Source: Ostrinia nubilalis (lineage: Eukaryota > Arthropoda > Insecta > Lepidoptera > Crambidae). From it: 64,000 nucleotides of DNA. The stretch covers positions 7,442,501 through 7,506,500 of the forward strand of contig NC_087112.1 of NCBI RefSeq assembly GCF_963855985.1. The letters run 5' to 3'. The position numbers and the translations under genes are program-made. The notes below the pieces were generated by a model. It saw only the letters and a list, made by a program, of their open reading frames with translations, was not told where the DNA came from and did no database searches. Of this stretch, positions 51,508 through 61,575 are shown one piece after another. The first letter of the stretch is position 1, and the number at the start of each line of letters is the position of its first letter.

Positions 51508-51592
51508 CTCTTGGCCTGCATCACACCTGATGGAAAAATATGGAAGCGAGCTTTACCCGGAATTCTCAACTACAGTATACACAATCTTTCCA
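51508..51592 (+). repeat. LINE tail fragment (CACCTGATGG family)
   Basis: gaagctcttggcctgcatca, cacctgatgg, then ggaagcgagctttacccgg. A shortened copy of the segment at 62085. Confidence 0.5.
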
Positions 51593-51653
51593 TTTACAGA
51601 AAATAGTACTCTTACGTATAAACTAAGCGTAGTAACTGGCACTAAGGAATCAC

Positions 51654-51822
51654 GCCCGTATTCACAAACAATGCTTGCTTAAGTGAAGCAGCAAATCGAA
51701 CGCACAGCGCTAAATAGATCTGAGCTAGATATATGTATAGAGGTCTGTGATTGGTTCGTGTGTCACCCTGTGCACTATCCACGCGTACTGTGAGACCTCG
51801 TAGTAATGTTTTTGAATACGAA
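51654..51822 (-). mobile_element. TAA-type MITE A, copy with insert
   Basis: Left end cgcccgtattcacaaac, body in reverse orientation (aagtgaagcagcaaatcgaa, ctgtgattggttcgtgtgtc). An extra ~25 bp (agctagatatatgtatagag and neighbours, about 51723-51745) interrupts the gagct word. The right end is decayed. Confidence 0.65.
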
Positions 51823-52127
51823 AACTGATCTTTTGCTGTTTCAGTCTTTGATGAAAAACCAATCAGACCTATACCCTGTAAAGGTATATACCTGCACACA
51901 ATATATTTGTAAGTAAATACAGCCTGATACAATTTGGATGCCGCCCAAGTGGTGATTACGGCGCCGTTTGTTTGATACGCTCCATATTTGAAGCTAGTGA
52001 TGGGAACATTATCGATATTCAATAAACACAGAACTTTTTTACTCGACATTGGCGAAAGCAGTTTGCTTCAAATACGCACCATTGAAGCCATTAAACAGAA
52101 TAATAACAGAACTATTTAAATGCAGAA
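51823..52127. other. No gene seen
   Basis: The minus-strand 135-codon frame (51642-52049) spans the MITE and AT-rich DNA and has no motif. Confidence 0.3.
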
Positions 52128-52256
52128 CAGTTATTTGATTGCAATTACACCTGATATTAAATAAGATGCAGTCTAGGATGGTACATGATGGTATATGATG
52201 GTATCTGACCTGTAAGCTGTAAGTGCCTATTCACTCTCGCCTTGAAAGGCCCGCTG
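52128..52256 (+). repeat. LINE tail, with local slippage
   Basis: attgcaattacacctgatat, gatgcagtctaggatggtac; then the word atgatggta is tandemly multiplied (52183-52205) before gtaagtgcctattcactctc and gccttgaaaggcccg. Confidence 0.6.
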
Positions 52257-52305
52257 AATGATCAAACGAGAATTTGCAAAAACCGGACATTCTTATGTCA
52301 TAGAC

Positions 52306-52405
52306 ATCATCATCCATCATCATTTCAGCCTCAGGCCGTCCGTACTGCTGAACAAAGGTCTCCTCCAATGATTTCCAGATTAGCCGGTTCCAGGTTGGTA
52401 GTTTT
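52306..52405 (-). repeat. RTE-type LINE 3' end, family 2
   Basis: catcatcatccatcatcat, ttcagcctcaggccgtcc, ctgctgaacaaaggtctcct, ccaatgatttccagatt, ggttccaggttggta. Truncated. Confidence 0.6.
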
Positions 52406-52451
52406 GTTTATGTCATCGACATAATACTCGATAACTTTCCTAATAAAACCT
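52406..52451. other. Short spacer
   Basis: AT-rich spacer between the LINE end and the SINE tail. Confidence 0.3.
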
Positions 52452-52535
52452 ACGTCTAGTACCCATAGTACAAGCTTTGCTTAGTTTGAGACTAGAAGCG
52501 CAGTGTATTTATTTTATTTATTTATTTATTTACTT
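52452..52535 (+). mobile_element. SINE 3' tail fragment
   Basis: gtctagtacccatagtacaa, gctttgcttagtttgagact, agaagcgcagtgtatttatt then (TTTA)n. The 3' end of the tRNA-headed SINE at 41736 and 53523. Confidence 0.65.
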
Positions 52536-53111
52536 TGGATTTCAACTACAAAACTTTAATGCACAAGCTAATTTCCAATTAATTTTACTGGCTTTAACCG
52601 TCTTATAGCGGGGTACGGTATGTCTGTGTTAAGTCTTAAACTATTTTATCGACAAATTCTAATTTTCGGCAACACTATAAGCACTCATTCCATCGCAGAT
52701 CAATCAACTTCCCATTGATCGATGGCCCAGACTATAGAAAAAGCTAAAATAACAGTCTCATTTACGGGATATAATATCAACAATAGATATTGTAATCTTT
52801 AAACCTGAGCAAGCCACGTGTATGTAGGATTAAATATTTAGTAAAAAAAATGCATCTATAATTCTTAGGATTTTTGCGTTCATGATTAGCTTTGCTTTAA
52901 AGAAGTAATTAAAAAAATATACTGAGGCTGTTGATTTTTGATATTTGCAAGTTTTAATCAGAGTTATTAAACTCTCTGATTGATGTGTTACATGGGTTCA
53001 AATTTCAGAACACTGAGCAATCTTTTCAATAATTATTGAACCAATATGTGAATGAACTTTGACTCTAGAATATTGAGATCACTGATACAGTAACCTACTC
53101 ATATTGCACCT
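52536..53111. other. No gene seen
   Basis: AT-rich. Nothing recognised. Confidence 0.3.
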
Positions 53112-53420
53112 AATAGGGATGTTTCCTGGGCAAAAAAGCAAGAGTTTGAATTAGTCCGTCGGTTAACCCGTAAAAAAATACAGGACACGTATTTTTCACT
53201 TTTTCAAACTAATGAAAATTGAAAGAGATAATGTCCCAAAGCTCAAAAGAAGATGCCCGTGACGACAATGCGTGCATGAAAATGTAGCACTTTGTGACGT
53301 TACGTGTAACTTCAACGCATTATAATTTTGTAATAACTTGTTTGATTGACAAATAAATACGTGTCCAATATTTTTTGATAATATATTTGACGGACTAAAA
53401 GTTTTTTTTTGGAAACTATT
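53112..53420 (+). mobile_element. MITE family 1, copy 2
   Basis: AATAGGGATGTTTCC start, inner pair TTAGTCCGTC (53151) / GACGGACTAA (ends 53398), TTGGACAC-type word (gtgtccaat), and a CTATT end near 53420. TA on the left at 53111-53112. The flank cctgggcaaaaaagcaagag matches copy 1 on the other strand. Confidence 0.65.
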
Positions 53421-53522
53421 ATAATATCTGTTTGAGCCTGTGTGAATAATTGACATTGGCAGATCAGAGCTCACTATGTAAGTTTTGCCAACATGTCCCA
53501 TACACTATACTATTTCAATATC

Positions 53523-53760
53523 ATTTCCGGAGGGAGCGGGTTCGATTCCCGCACAGTACAAACATTTGTGTGCATGAACATTTTGTTTGTATTGGACTGG
53601 GTGTTTTCTATGTATAGTAAGTATGTATTTACAAAAAAAAGTATTTAAGTATGTATGTTAATACTTAGTATTATGTACAAGCTTTGCTTAGTTTGGGACT
53701 AGAAGCGCAGTGTAAAATGTCTAAGGATATTATTTATTTATTATTTATTTTATTTATTAA
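53523..53760 (+). mobile_element. tRNA-headed SINE, 5'-truncated
   Basis: Starts inside the tRNA-like head (tttccggagg, then B-box GGTTCGATTCC 53539-53549), continues cgcacagtacaaacatttgt, attggactgggtgttttcta, acaagctttgcttagtttgg, and ends aaggatattatttattt. Same family as 41736-42193. Confidence 0.7.
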
Positions 53761-54223
53761 CTTTTATCTCAAGAACAAAATCATTTTGACATAATAATAT
53801 TTCCATACCTACATAATTCTTAATTTAAGAGTTATTCGAGAATTGGTGAAAATTAATTTATTTATTTATTTATTTATTCATGAATAGAACGGTAGTACCA
53901 ATTACACTATTCAAACAAGACGTAACAAAGCTCAGAATAACATTTAAGTAATTAAAAACAATTTAACTTAACTTAATTTAGGAAAAGTACATAAATCAGA
54001 TGCGATTATTTTAACAGTAATTAAATATCAGCCCCAAAACAAATATCTTTTCTATGGCAGAATACGTGTCGAAAGATGATTCAATGTTTAAAGTAGACAC
54101 GCAGATATGAATTAATATGTAATAGAAAGAGAGGTCAATAAGACAAAATGACTAGCATGCAACTACTCGCGTATAAATTGTAATCACGCACTTATTACAA
54201 TACATACATAATTAGTCCGTCCG
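53761..54223. other. No gene; TTTA run
   Basis: A (TTTA)n run at 53857-53880 followed by a retroposon-like stretch; otherwise AT-rich. Confidence 0.3.
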
Positions 54224-54463
54224 TATGCGTACTGGCGATGTATATTTTGGAGTAAGATAATTGACCTAAGTCACTACAAAGTATACGCGAGCAGTACGCA
54301 GCATATGCGTACTGGTCGTGTATAGTTTGGAGGAGCTTAGTAAAGAAAGTCATCTCCAAACTATACTCGATTAGTTTCACACCCTTGCGTTCTGGCTATG
54401 TATAGAACGGAAAGACGCGGCGTGGCGTCATCCGACCCTCCGGAAGTTCCGCGCCGGCTAAAA
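54224..54463. repeat. 80-bp tandem repeat with hairpins
   Basis: Three units start at 54224, 54304 and 54384, exactly 80 bp apart: tatgcgtactgg, tatgcgtactgg, cttgcgttctgg, each followed by a tgtata block. Unit 2 has a perfect 12-bp stem (tatagtttggag 54321 / ctccaaactata 54354). Unit 1 has the same stem at the same offsets with two mismatches. Unit 3 has lost it and is GC-rich. No coding frame. Confidence 0.8.
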
Positions 54464-54689
54464 GAATTTCAAGATTACGTCACCCGACCTATCGGTAGAT
54501 CCTCGGGAGCTTGAGCGATTGGAAAAACATTTTATGATCAGTTACTCGTAGTAGCGATTATTTAGAGCTTGGATAATAAATTATAGTTGTTGCAATTCAC
54601 AAAGCTTTGCATGTGGTTACTTACATTAATCAGTACACGCATCAATTTTGTTCAGTCTTTTTGTTTATTAATAAATAAAAACATCATAC
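54464..54689. other. No gene seen
   Basis: Short stretch, no features. Confidence 0.3.
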
Positions 54690-54760
54690 TAAAATTGCAT
54701 ACATATTTGTTTGTATTGGTCTGGGTGTTTTCTTTCCATAATTTATGTATAACGTATGTA
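54690..54760 (+). mobile_element. SINE internal fragment
   Basis: gcatacatatttgtttgtat, tggtctgggtgttttctttc. Matches the body of the SINE at 53523-53760. Confidence 0.5.
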
Positions 54761-54971
54761 CGGGACTCTGTATCAAAAAGCTTGCCATCTTAAATGAACG
54801 GTATAATATCGAGGTTTCGTCAGTACAGTTGCGAACAAAGGTGTTTGTGTAGTGTAGTTGAGTTGAGAGGTCAGATTATTGAAATAATAAAACGAACATT
54901 TTATTTTTTAAATACATTTTAAAAATAATTTACATTACAGATAACAATGAGAGGATGACATTGCAAGGTGG
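54761..54971. other. No gene seen
   Basis: AT-rich. Nothing recognised. Confidence 0.3.
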
Positions 54972-56165
54972 TGCCAGTCCAGTCTTAAATCCGTTGATAT
55001 ATGCTGCATCTGCCATGGTTTTGGCTAAAAGATTCTTCTATCTTGCAGTTTAGACTTTTATTACAGACCTCAGACAGTATTTTTGGAAAACTTTTACGCA
55101 TGGTGGAGGAAGGGACGCTCTAGAGACTCAAGTCTAGAAGGAGTCACATGAACTCCAAGTTTTAAATCCGTTGACATCTGCTGCATCTGCCATCTTTTTG
55201 GCTAGAAGATTCTTCTATCTTGCAGCTTAGACCTTTAGCTACAGACCTTAGACAGTATTTTTGAAACATTCTTACGCATGGTTGAGGAAGGGACGCTCTA
55301 GAGCAGTGGTTCTTAACCGGTGGTCCGCGGACCACTGGTGGTCCCTGGAGGCATTCCAAGTGGTCCACGATGTGCACTTGCACACCTTGGTCAAAACCAC
55401 TTTTAACTGATTTTTGCAGTCAAACTGGTTTTGACCGATTATGAGGTGGTCCCTGACAAGACAGAAATATGGTGAAATTGTCCCTCATGACTTAAAGGTT
55501 AAGAACGACTGCTCTAGAGACTCAAAACTACAAGGGTACACATGAACTCCAGTTTTAAATCCGTCGATATCTGCTGCATCTGCCATGTTTTTGGCTATAA
55601 GATTCTTCTATCTTACGGCTTAGACCTTTAGCTACAGACCTTAGACAGTATTTTTGTGAAAATTCTTACGCATGGTGGAGGAAGGGACGCTCTAGACACT
55701 CAAGTCTACAAGGAGTCACATCAACTCCAGTTTTAAATCCGTTGACATCTGCTGCATCTGCCATCTTTTTGGTTAGAAGATTCTTCCATCTTGCAGCGTA
55801 GACCTTTAGCTACAGACCTTAGACAGTATTTTTGTGATAATTCTTACGCATGGTGGAGGAAGGAAGTCACATGAACTCCAGTTTTAAATCCGTTGACATC
55901 TGCTGCATCTGCCATCTTTTTGGCTAGAAGATTCTTCTATCTTGCAGCTTAGACCTTTAGCTACAGACCTTAGACAGTATTTTTGTGAAAATTCTTACGC
56001 ATGGTGGAGGAAGGGACGCTCTAGAGACTCAAGTCTACAAGGAGTCATATGAACTCCAGCTTTAAATCCGTTGACATCTGCTGCATCTGCCATCTTTTTG
56101 GCTAGAAGATTCTTCTATCTTACAGCTTAGATCTTTAGCTACAGACCTTAGACAGTATTTTTTAT
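54972..56165. repeat. Satellite-like array, six ~177-bp units
   Basis: The marker taaatccgttga lies at 54986, 55163, 55556, 55734, 55885 and 56063. Spacing is 177-178 bp after allowing for a 216-bp insertion in unit 2 (hAT MITE plus its duplication) and a 27-bp deletion in unit 4. Every unit carries tgctgcatctgccat, a palindromic agaagattcttct (or one-base variants), cttagacagtatttttg and, except where deleted, gaagggacgctctagagact. The unit length is near one nucleosome repeat. Frames here are shadows. Confidence 0.9.
55304..55511. mobile_element. hAT-type MITE inside the array
   Basis: Ends CAGTGGTTCTTAACCGG and the complement of CAGTCGTTCTTAACC; perfect 8-bp duplication ctctagag (55296-55303, 55512-55519). 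It includes a 16-bp palindrome gtggtccgcggaccac. CAGTGGTTCT ends and 8-bp target are typical of hAT. It inserted after the array had formed. 208 bp. Confidence 0.9.
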
Positions 56166-56204
56166 TATTTATTTGTGTCAGTGTGCTCTTCTAAAGAGTG
56201 TAAG

Positions 56205-56330
56205 ACGATTGTATGTAGGTACTATTAAAATGTAATTTTAACTCATTGGTTTTGTCTCATATTTGAGGAATGTACTATGTATCATGAGTAGTCTTCGTTT
56301 AAAAGGATGCGAACGATTTAAATTTCAATA
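56205..56330 (-). repeat. Transposon end, copy of 38178-38300
   Basis: taactcattggttttgtctc atatttgagg, atgtactatgtatcatgagt, gatgcgaacgatttaaattt: the reverse complement of the segment at 38178. The CAGGGTG terminus is lost. Confidence 0.5.
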
Positions 56331-56872
56331 GGTAGACAAAATTGAATTGAATTTAAGCTTTCTCCAGTAACACTTATATTATTATACTGTGACTCATCAA
56401 AGTCATCATTGTCAAAAATATTGACAAATCGCGAACTGTCACGACCAAAAAACTGACACGCGTCCGTCCTCCGTAAGCGCCACCGCGCGACTGATTGAGA
56501 TTGTCCAAGCCGTCATGGACGATTTTTTCCACATTTATTAACATAGTAACTAAATAAGACGCAATTTAAAAATTTCATCCGTTAAAAGCCCTCAAGTTAT
56601 TTCTGAACTTTAGTTTAGTAAAAGATTTAGAATCTAAAATCGCTTATTTTAAAAATAAAACCATAAATAGAAAACGAATAGAGGTAACTTTGGGAATTTA
56701 TTCTATCGAGTCAACTTCATCAAATCGTGTTTCCATCCGTTAATAGCCCTAGAAAATATCCTCAACTATGTCCAATAAAAATCTTAGCCTTTAATTTTAC
56801 TGTTTAGTACCTCAAAAATGAAAAATGAAAACCTCATTTTCGCCATTTTCTCTGCTACCCGGCCTTAAATAT
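56331..56872. other. No gene seen
   Basis: AT-rich with one CG-bearing patch (56450-56510). No frame. Confidence 0.3.
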
Positions 56873-57025
56873 TAGTGACATAGAATATATTGTTTTAAAC
56901 TATCATGGTCACTAACATAATTATTATTATTGACTGGATTACTACCATGGCTCTTGCAACAGTGCCGATATATCGGAAACACATGGTAGCAATCCCGTCA
57001 GTAATAATAATTATAGTGACATAGA
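56873..57025. repeat. 98-bp palindrome with direct flanks
   Basis: ataattattattattgactg gattactaccatg (56917) pairs with catggtagcaatcccgtcag taataataattat (ends 57014); the centre holds gcaacagtgccgatatatcgg. The word tagtgacatagaa flanks it on both sides (56873 and 57013), perhaps a 13-bp duplication. A fold-back element. Confidence 0.7.
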
Positions 57026-57059
57026 ACTTTCATAGGGGCTTTTTTCCCTGAGTCAGTCC

Positions 57060-57285
57060 CCATAACTACTACTATTTCTATTTATTTATATTAACCGGCA
57101 GACAGTGGTGACTGAGTTTGTTGCGGCGCTTCTTCTCAGCACTTGCCAAATGTTGGTCTCGAAGCGCTGGTAGGGTAAAAAGATTATGAGACATGTAGAG
57201 GCTCCTTAAGAGCAAAATGACGATTTGTAAGAACTATTTATTAGTCCAAACAAATAAAGAAATTTTGACTTTGACTTTGACTTAA
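57060..57285 (+). repeat. LINE 3' end with TTTGAC tail
   Basis: gcagacagtggtgactgagt, ttgttgcggcgcttcttctc, agcacttgccaaatgttggt, ending gaaattttgactttgacttt gac. The (TTTGAC)n tail and coding-like GC-rich part mark the 3' end of a lepidopteran LINE; the clade is not determined. Confidence 0.6.
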
Positions 57286-57339
57286 CAACAATGCTAACAG
57301 TTCCTAAATGTTCCAGCAGTTGCGAGATGAGATAGTCAG

Positions 57340-57435
57340 TTTCTCCGGGTGATGCTCGCTTCCACCTTCGGCCTAATTATCACTTTCCAACAGGTGAGAT
57401 CCAGGCCATGAGCTTCCTTGTTGTGTATAAAAAGC
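57340..57435 (-). repeat. LINE tail fragment (CACCTGATGG family)
   Basis: gatgctcgcttccaccttcg gcc, caacaggtgagatccaggcc, atgagcttccttgttgtgta. Same segment as 37478. Confidence 0.55.
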
Positions 57436-57771
57436 TCTGATCAACTTTTTCCTATCAGGCAGTCCACTAAGCTACTATTTAACTTATGCCTTCTCAGTTC
57501 TCTCCATTCAGAAACTCTATCCTGTTCTATTCATAACCTCTCTTTCAAGCATCTCATCTATCTCACCCCGCTTGATTCCAATATTACAAATAAACGCTTC
57601 ACTGATTTAATTCGCTTCTATATTTACCGTTGTCGATATTAGTTTTGCTTATTGGCGTCGGCTGATATTGAAAACATAGGTACTAAATTCATTATTAAAG
57701 CTTGATTGGCGTCGGGAAATATTGAAAACGTACTTAATTCATTATTAAAGGTAGCTTGTAAAAGTTCCTTA
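57436..57771. other. No gene; short local repeat
   Basis: ttggcgtcgg(c/g)... aatattgaaaac occurs twice (57651 and 57708), with attcattattaaag after each; a ~55-bp direct duplication. Nothing else. Confidence 0.4.
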
Positions 57772-59006
57772 TACACCGTGTTACTTTGCATTCTTGCCAT
57801 ATTCACAGAGATAAAAGTAGGTAACAATACCTATTATTTAAGATAAACAAGAGACTCTCATAAAGAAAGTACACTAAGATTTTAGTAAATTTGGTTTTTC
57901 AGTACAAATTGGAATAAACCTATTTTGTCTCGCACGTTCTACAGGTGCAAGTGGAATAAACCTAGTGGGCGTGGCCTAGTTCTTAATTTTATGGCTTTGG
58001 GTACCAGCCTTTTTATCCAGTCATAATAACTATTTTAAAATACTTTTCAGTTGATTTCAGATTTTCCTTTCTACTTTACGGGCTTAGGACCGTCAAAAAT
58101 ACGTAATAATTAATAGGGTTTCAATTAATTTACATCATTGTACCCTATTTTTACAAATTAATAAATTAAGTATGAAATGAAATCACCTTTTTCACAATTA
58201 ATTATTTATTTATAAGTTTCTACTTACAAAGTTTACGTACTGCGAAGCAAGTGTTCAAAGTCTCCTCCGTTCTGATGAAGGCACAGTCTAGCACGGCGAA
58301 GCGTAGGTTTTTCGCTTTAGTTTTCGCAACACATAAACGTTTTGTATCACAGTTTCACTAAAACAATCCTTTCATGTAACGCGTTTACACTGTTTATCTC
58401 TTCTGCGCATACCAGTCGTTTCAAGTCACTCCAAAAATCCATTGGTGTCAGGTCCGAGGATCGTGGTGGCCAAGCTAGGACCCCTCGTCTAATCCACTGT
58501 TCACTAAACGTATTATTCGCGCACTTGACGTCCTTATTGTGGGGGAGCACCATCCTGCTGGTAGTAGAGCATTTGGTGTAACGCTAAGGGTACGTCATCA
58601 AGCATTTCGTCTAAGACGTCTTGCAGACACTCCAAGCACCATTTTGATTAAATTATTCGTTGTTTGAATACACTTCAGTCATTTTTGTATTATTTATAAC
58701 GTGATTTGTGTTTGATGGATTTCTCAGTTTTTTACAAGTGTCAAAAAGACATTTTAAAGACAATAGATTGCAATAGATATTTAAAAATACAATAAAAAGT
58801 AAAAAAGTCACCATCGCCATCGCCAACATTAGTGATGTGCATGCGTTACGATAATTAGTGGTGTGTTTAACAGATTGTCGATAAAATAAAATACTCAAGA
58901 TTAGAAAAAAATTTTTTCGGCCATTATTTTTTTACGGATTTGTGTTCAGTATCAGTAATATAGTAACCTCTGTAAATATGGCAAGAATGCAAAGTAACAC
59001 CCTGTA
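57772..59006 (-). mobile_element. Dead mariner-type element (1235 bp)
   Basis: Inverted ends of about 40 bp: TACACCGTGTTACTTTGCAT (57772) and, on the other strand, TACAGGGTGTTACTTTGCAT (from 59006), continuing TCTTGCCATATT on both. TA on both sides (57770-57771, 59007-59008). The length is right for mariner-type elements. The interior holds a broken transposase. Confidence 0.8.
58250..58640 (-). pseudogene. Mariner-superfamily transposase remnant
   Basis: The minus strand reads ...DVLDEMLDDVPLALHQMLYY, then QQDGAP (second catalytic Asp in the QxDxAP block), a frameshift and stops, then NNTFSEQWIRRGVLAWPPRS and SDLTPMDFWSDLKRLVC. The WPPRSxDLTPxDF block carries the last catalytic acidic residue of Tc1/mariner DDE transposases. 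The N-terminal DNA-binding part is not recognisable. It sits between the matching inverted ends, so it belongs to the enclosing element. Confidence 0.75.
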
Positions 59007-59158
59007 TAAATTAAGCTGTGTCGTGTCTTCACTACATATTATAAAACAAGATCCTTCCTGTACCTGTCTGTTCTCGATATACTTAAAAACTGCTACATGC
59101 GGTTCATGGATAGAACACAAAATAAGAATGATTCACGAGGATTTGTCACGGTTTTGTT
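59007..59158. other. Spacer
   Basis: Nothing recognised. Confidence 0.3.
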
Positions 59159-59248
59159 TTCGTTCGTTTCAGCCAAATGACGTCCACTGACAGCCGGCCC
59201 TAAGTATGCTGCCCGCATCCAGGTACTTTCCGCGACCTGCACCAGGTT
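59159..59248 (-). repeat. RTE-type LINE 3' end, family 1, scrap
   Basis: cgttcgtttcagccaaatga cgtccactg, then a deletion, gctgcccgcatccaggtact, ttccgcgacctgcaccagg. Strongly decayed. Confidence 0.6.
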
Positions 59249-60743
59249 TTGTGTAAAGTGGTTGAAATATTTCAATATAGCGATATTAACTTACAAGGAT
59301 ACATAGTAAAGTAAGTCTGGCTGTGACAAATTAATTTTATACGAAGCCCCGGGCAAAAGTTTATACAGGTGGTCTAAGCTTTAATGAAACATGAAAGCCC
59401 AAGCAAGCTCCTACGTCACTTACGGAGCACGATATTGCATCCAAGCGCTTCCTACGCGGTTACAGCTTAGACTCCGGACCCCGGCAAATTGATAAACTTT
59501 GGAACGAAAGCGGTATTTTGGTCACATGAAACACATTTCAGCTTCGTTAATGTAGCCAAAACGCGTAGGTTTCACGTTATCTAGCATTTGAACGTTTCTA
59601 GTAATTAACATAAACGTCTGTAATTTTCAGTGCTTAATTAGTGTGCCCATAAATAACCTACAGGGCTCAGTTAGGTATAACTGTGTATTTGTGACGCACG
59701 TTGTACAGAATTACTTTACGTTTTACTTTTATTTTTTTATCATTGAAGACAGGTAGACTCATTTTATTTTGAGGCTTTTGATTGGCTGATATTTTTTTTT
59801 CATTTGTTTGGGACAAAAAACAGTCTTGCAAAATGGTTCTTAATTTAGAATCATACTGAATTTCAATATTTAGAGCAATCAGATAGCGTTTGACTGATTG
59901 AATCGATTGTTGAGCGTTGTACGCGGATTTTAATAATACATGTTCGACCCAAAAACGTGTATTCATAACTTTTGAGCAAATTCTTTTACCTTCGTCAAGT
60001 CTCAACCTACTGTGCTACTTAGAAAGTCTTAAAGATAAAACTTCCCTTTTTGCGTTTCGCTACAGTATCGTCTTTAATAACAAACTTGCTGCTTTTGAGT
60101 TTCAGTCCGACTGTAGGTACAGTCTCACACCTGAACATTTTCATTGCAATATCGTATTTAATACAACTACATAAGGTACCAGTGTTTAAATTGATTTGCC
60201 GCCTGTCCAAGGTCCAAGCATTTGCAAGTAGATTTTATTTGTTTTAGCAGCTTATTGAAACTTTATTTTCTCTTAGTCCATTTCCATAATCTATAAATTA
60301 TTAAAGGAAAACCGCTCTAAGTTTTTCAACCGTTTTGCTTTAAAAGTTTCATTTACATTTCAAATGAAGACCGGAGGGAAAAGAATACATTTTAAATAAG
60401 ATCCACTTAGTGTTTTCGTTATTTGCTTAAATGGGTAATTATTTGTATTTTACTTCGTATTTTAAGATCAAGGTTAATACTCGTATTAGGTATAGGGTTA
60501 TGAAAAAGATATGTTTAAGACCTAAATTAGGTATGGACTTAAAGTCTCTGAAGCCAATACTTCATGAGTAGGTAAGGCTCAGTAAGTACACTTTACATTA
60601 AATATTTCCATACAAATTGACAGTATTTTCATCACACGCTACTTCAATAAACGTTAACAATGCTTACAGCTGTCAATTAATACGGAAATATTACACCACG
60701 TTCAAGCCTCACAGCGACTCGAGGTATATTTACGAGGTATATA
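59249..60743. other. No gene seen
   Basis: The longest frame (59667-60005, minus, 112 codons) has no motif and is AT-rich; overlapping frames on the other strand look the same. A GC-richer patch at 59390-59500 is unassigned. Confidence 0.35.
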
Positions 60744-61223
60744 TGTTACGGTCAAAGTGATAAATGTGAAAATTATGAATAATCGCCGGTTATTATGAAT
60801 AATTACCGCATGATTTGGTAAATGTGATTAATATGAGGTCATTTATGTGTGTATAAAACTAAATAGGCGGCTTAGGGGTGGCCCAAGGGCCACCCCCGCC
60901 GCACCTTAACCTATTTTTCACTTTAAATCAAAACATTATGTTATAGGCATCATGGAAAAGTAGTATTATGCAAGAAACGTTCCAAACTCATTATGCCAAA
61001 TTATATTAATATTATGATATCAAAACGTTCAAAAGTTTGGCTGTACACGAACATGTACACAAGATGTTGTTCTCTTTTATGAAATTTGTTAGTACTAAGG
61101 TTGAATTATTAAATAATCACTGTTAAATGTGATTAATTTATCACTTTCACCGCTACTGTCGGGAATTATTCATAATAACCGGTTATTATTAATAATTTTC
61201 AATTTATCACATTAACCGTAACA
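60744..61223 (+). mobile_element. MITE F, complete copy (480 bp)
   Basis: TGTTACGGTCAAAGTGATAA ... CCGTAACA ends, inverted over about 65 bp (including gaataatcgccggttatt-type words). A TATATA direct repeat (60738-60743, 61224-61229) flanks it. The central perfect palindrome is GGGGTGGCCC-AA-GGGCCACCCC (60875-60896). The truncated partner is at 38290-38696 in the opposite orientation. Confidence 0.85.
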
Positions 61224-61301
61224 TATATACTATTGTACTATTTCATGAATATTTATATTATTTTAATCAAAATTATGAAAAATGAAGCTATGTAAGCTTG
61301 T

Positions 61302-61491
61302 CCCAGAATAGCCTTGGCACTGCAGGATATTTGAAAAGGAACTCCTTGATCGTCAAAATTGGTGTGTAATCAAGTCGAAAAAAATATGTATAGTTTTTTC
61401 AGTAAAATTCGTTGCCTTTATTATAAGTTCACCAATTTTGAAGATCAAGGAGTTTCTTTTTAAATATCCTGCAGTGCCAAGGCTATTCTGG
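61302..61491. mobile_element. Fold-back MITE, CCAGAATAGCC ends
   Basis: ccagaatagccttggcactg caggatattt pairs with aaatatcctgcagtgccaag gctattctgg; the inner part caccaattttg... also pairs. Arms of about 65 bp, 190 bp overall. Target duplication not clear. Confidence 0.8.
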
Positions 61492-61497
61492 TACATT

Positions 61498-61565
61498 TGG
61501 TCCTTCGAGCCGGATATGAACCAGCGACCTATGGAAGTTTTATCAACTTTCTAAAGTCGGCAAAT
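61498..61565 (-). pseudogene. tRNA-Tyr-like 3' half with CCA
   Basis: The minus strand reads ...ttccataggtcgctggttca, tatccggctcgaaggacca. The T-arm (GCTGG/CCGGC), the acceptor strand TCGAAGG, discriminator A and CCA match the 3' half of eukaryotic tRNA-Tyr. The T-loop is mutated (TTCATAT) and the 5' half cannot be folded. The encoded CCA suggests an origin from a processed tRNA (SINE head or retro-tRNA), not a tRNA gene. It starts 7 bp after the MITE. Confidence 0.55.
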
Positions 61566-61575
61566 GCTTTGCATA

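Noticed and set aside
51642..52049. 135-codon minus-strand frame
   Set aside because: Half of it lies in MITE A and the rest in AT-rich DNA without motifs.
54972..56165. CRISPR-like array
   Set aside because: Repeats are 177 bp long and contiguous, with no short repeats separated by unique spacers, and the DNA is eukaryotic.
59667..60005. 112-codon minus-strand frame
   Set aside because: Lys/Asn/Ile-rich as expected for random AT-rich DNA; overlapping frames exist on the other strand.
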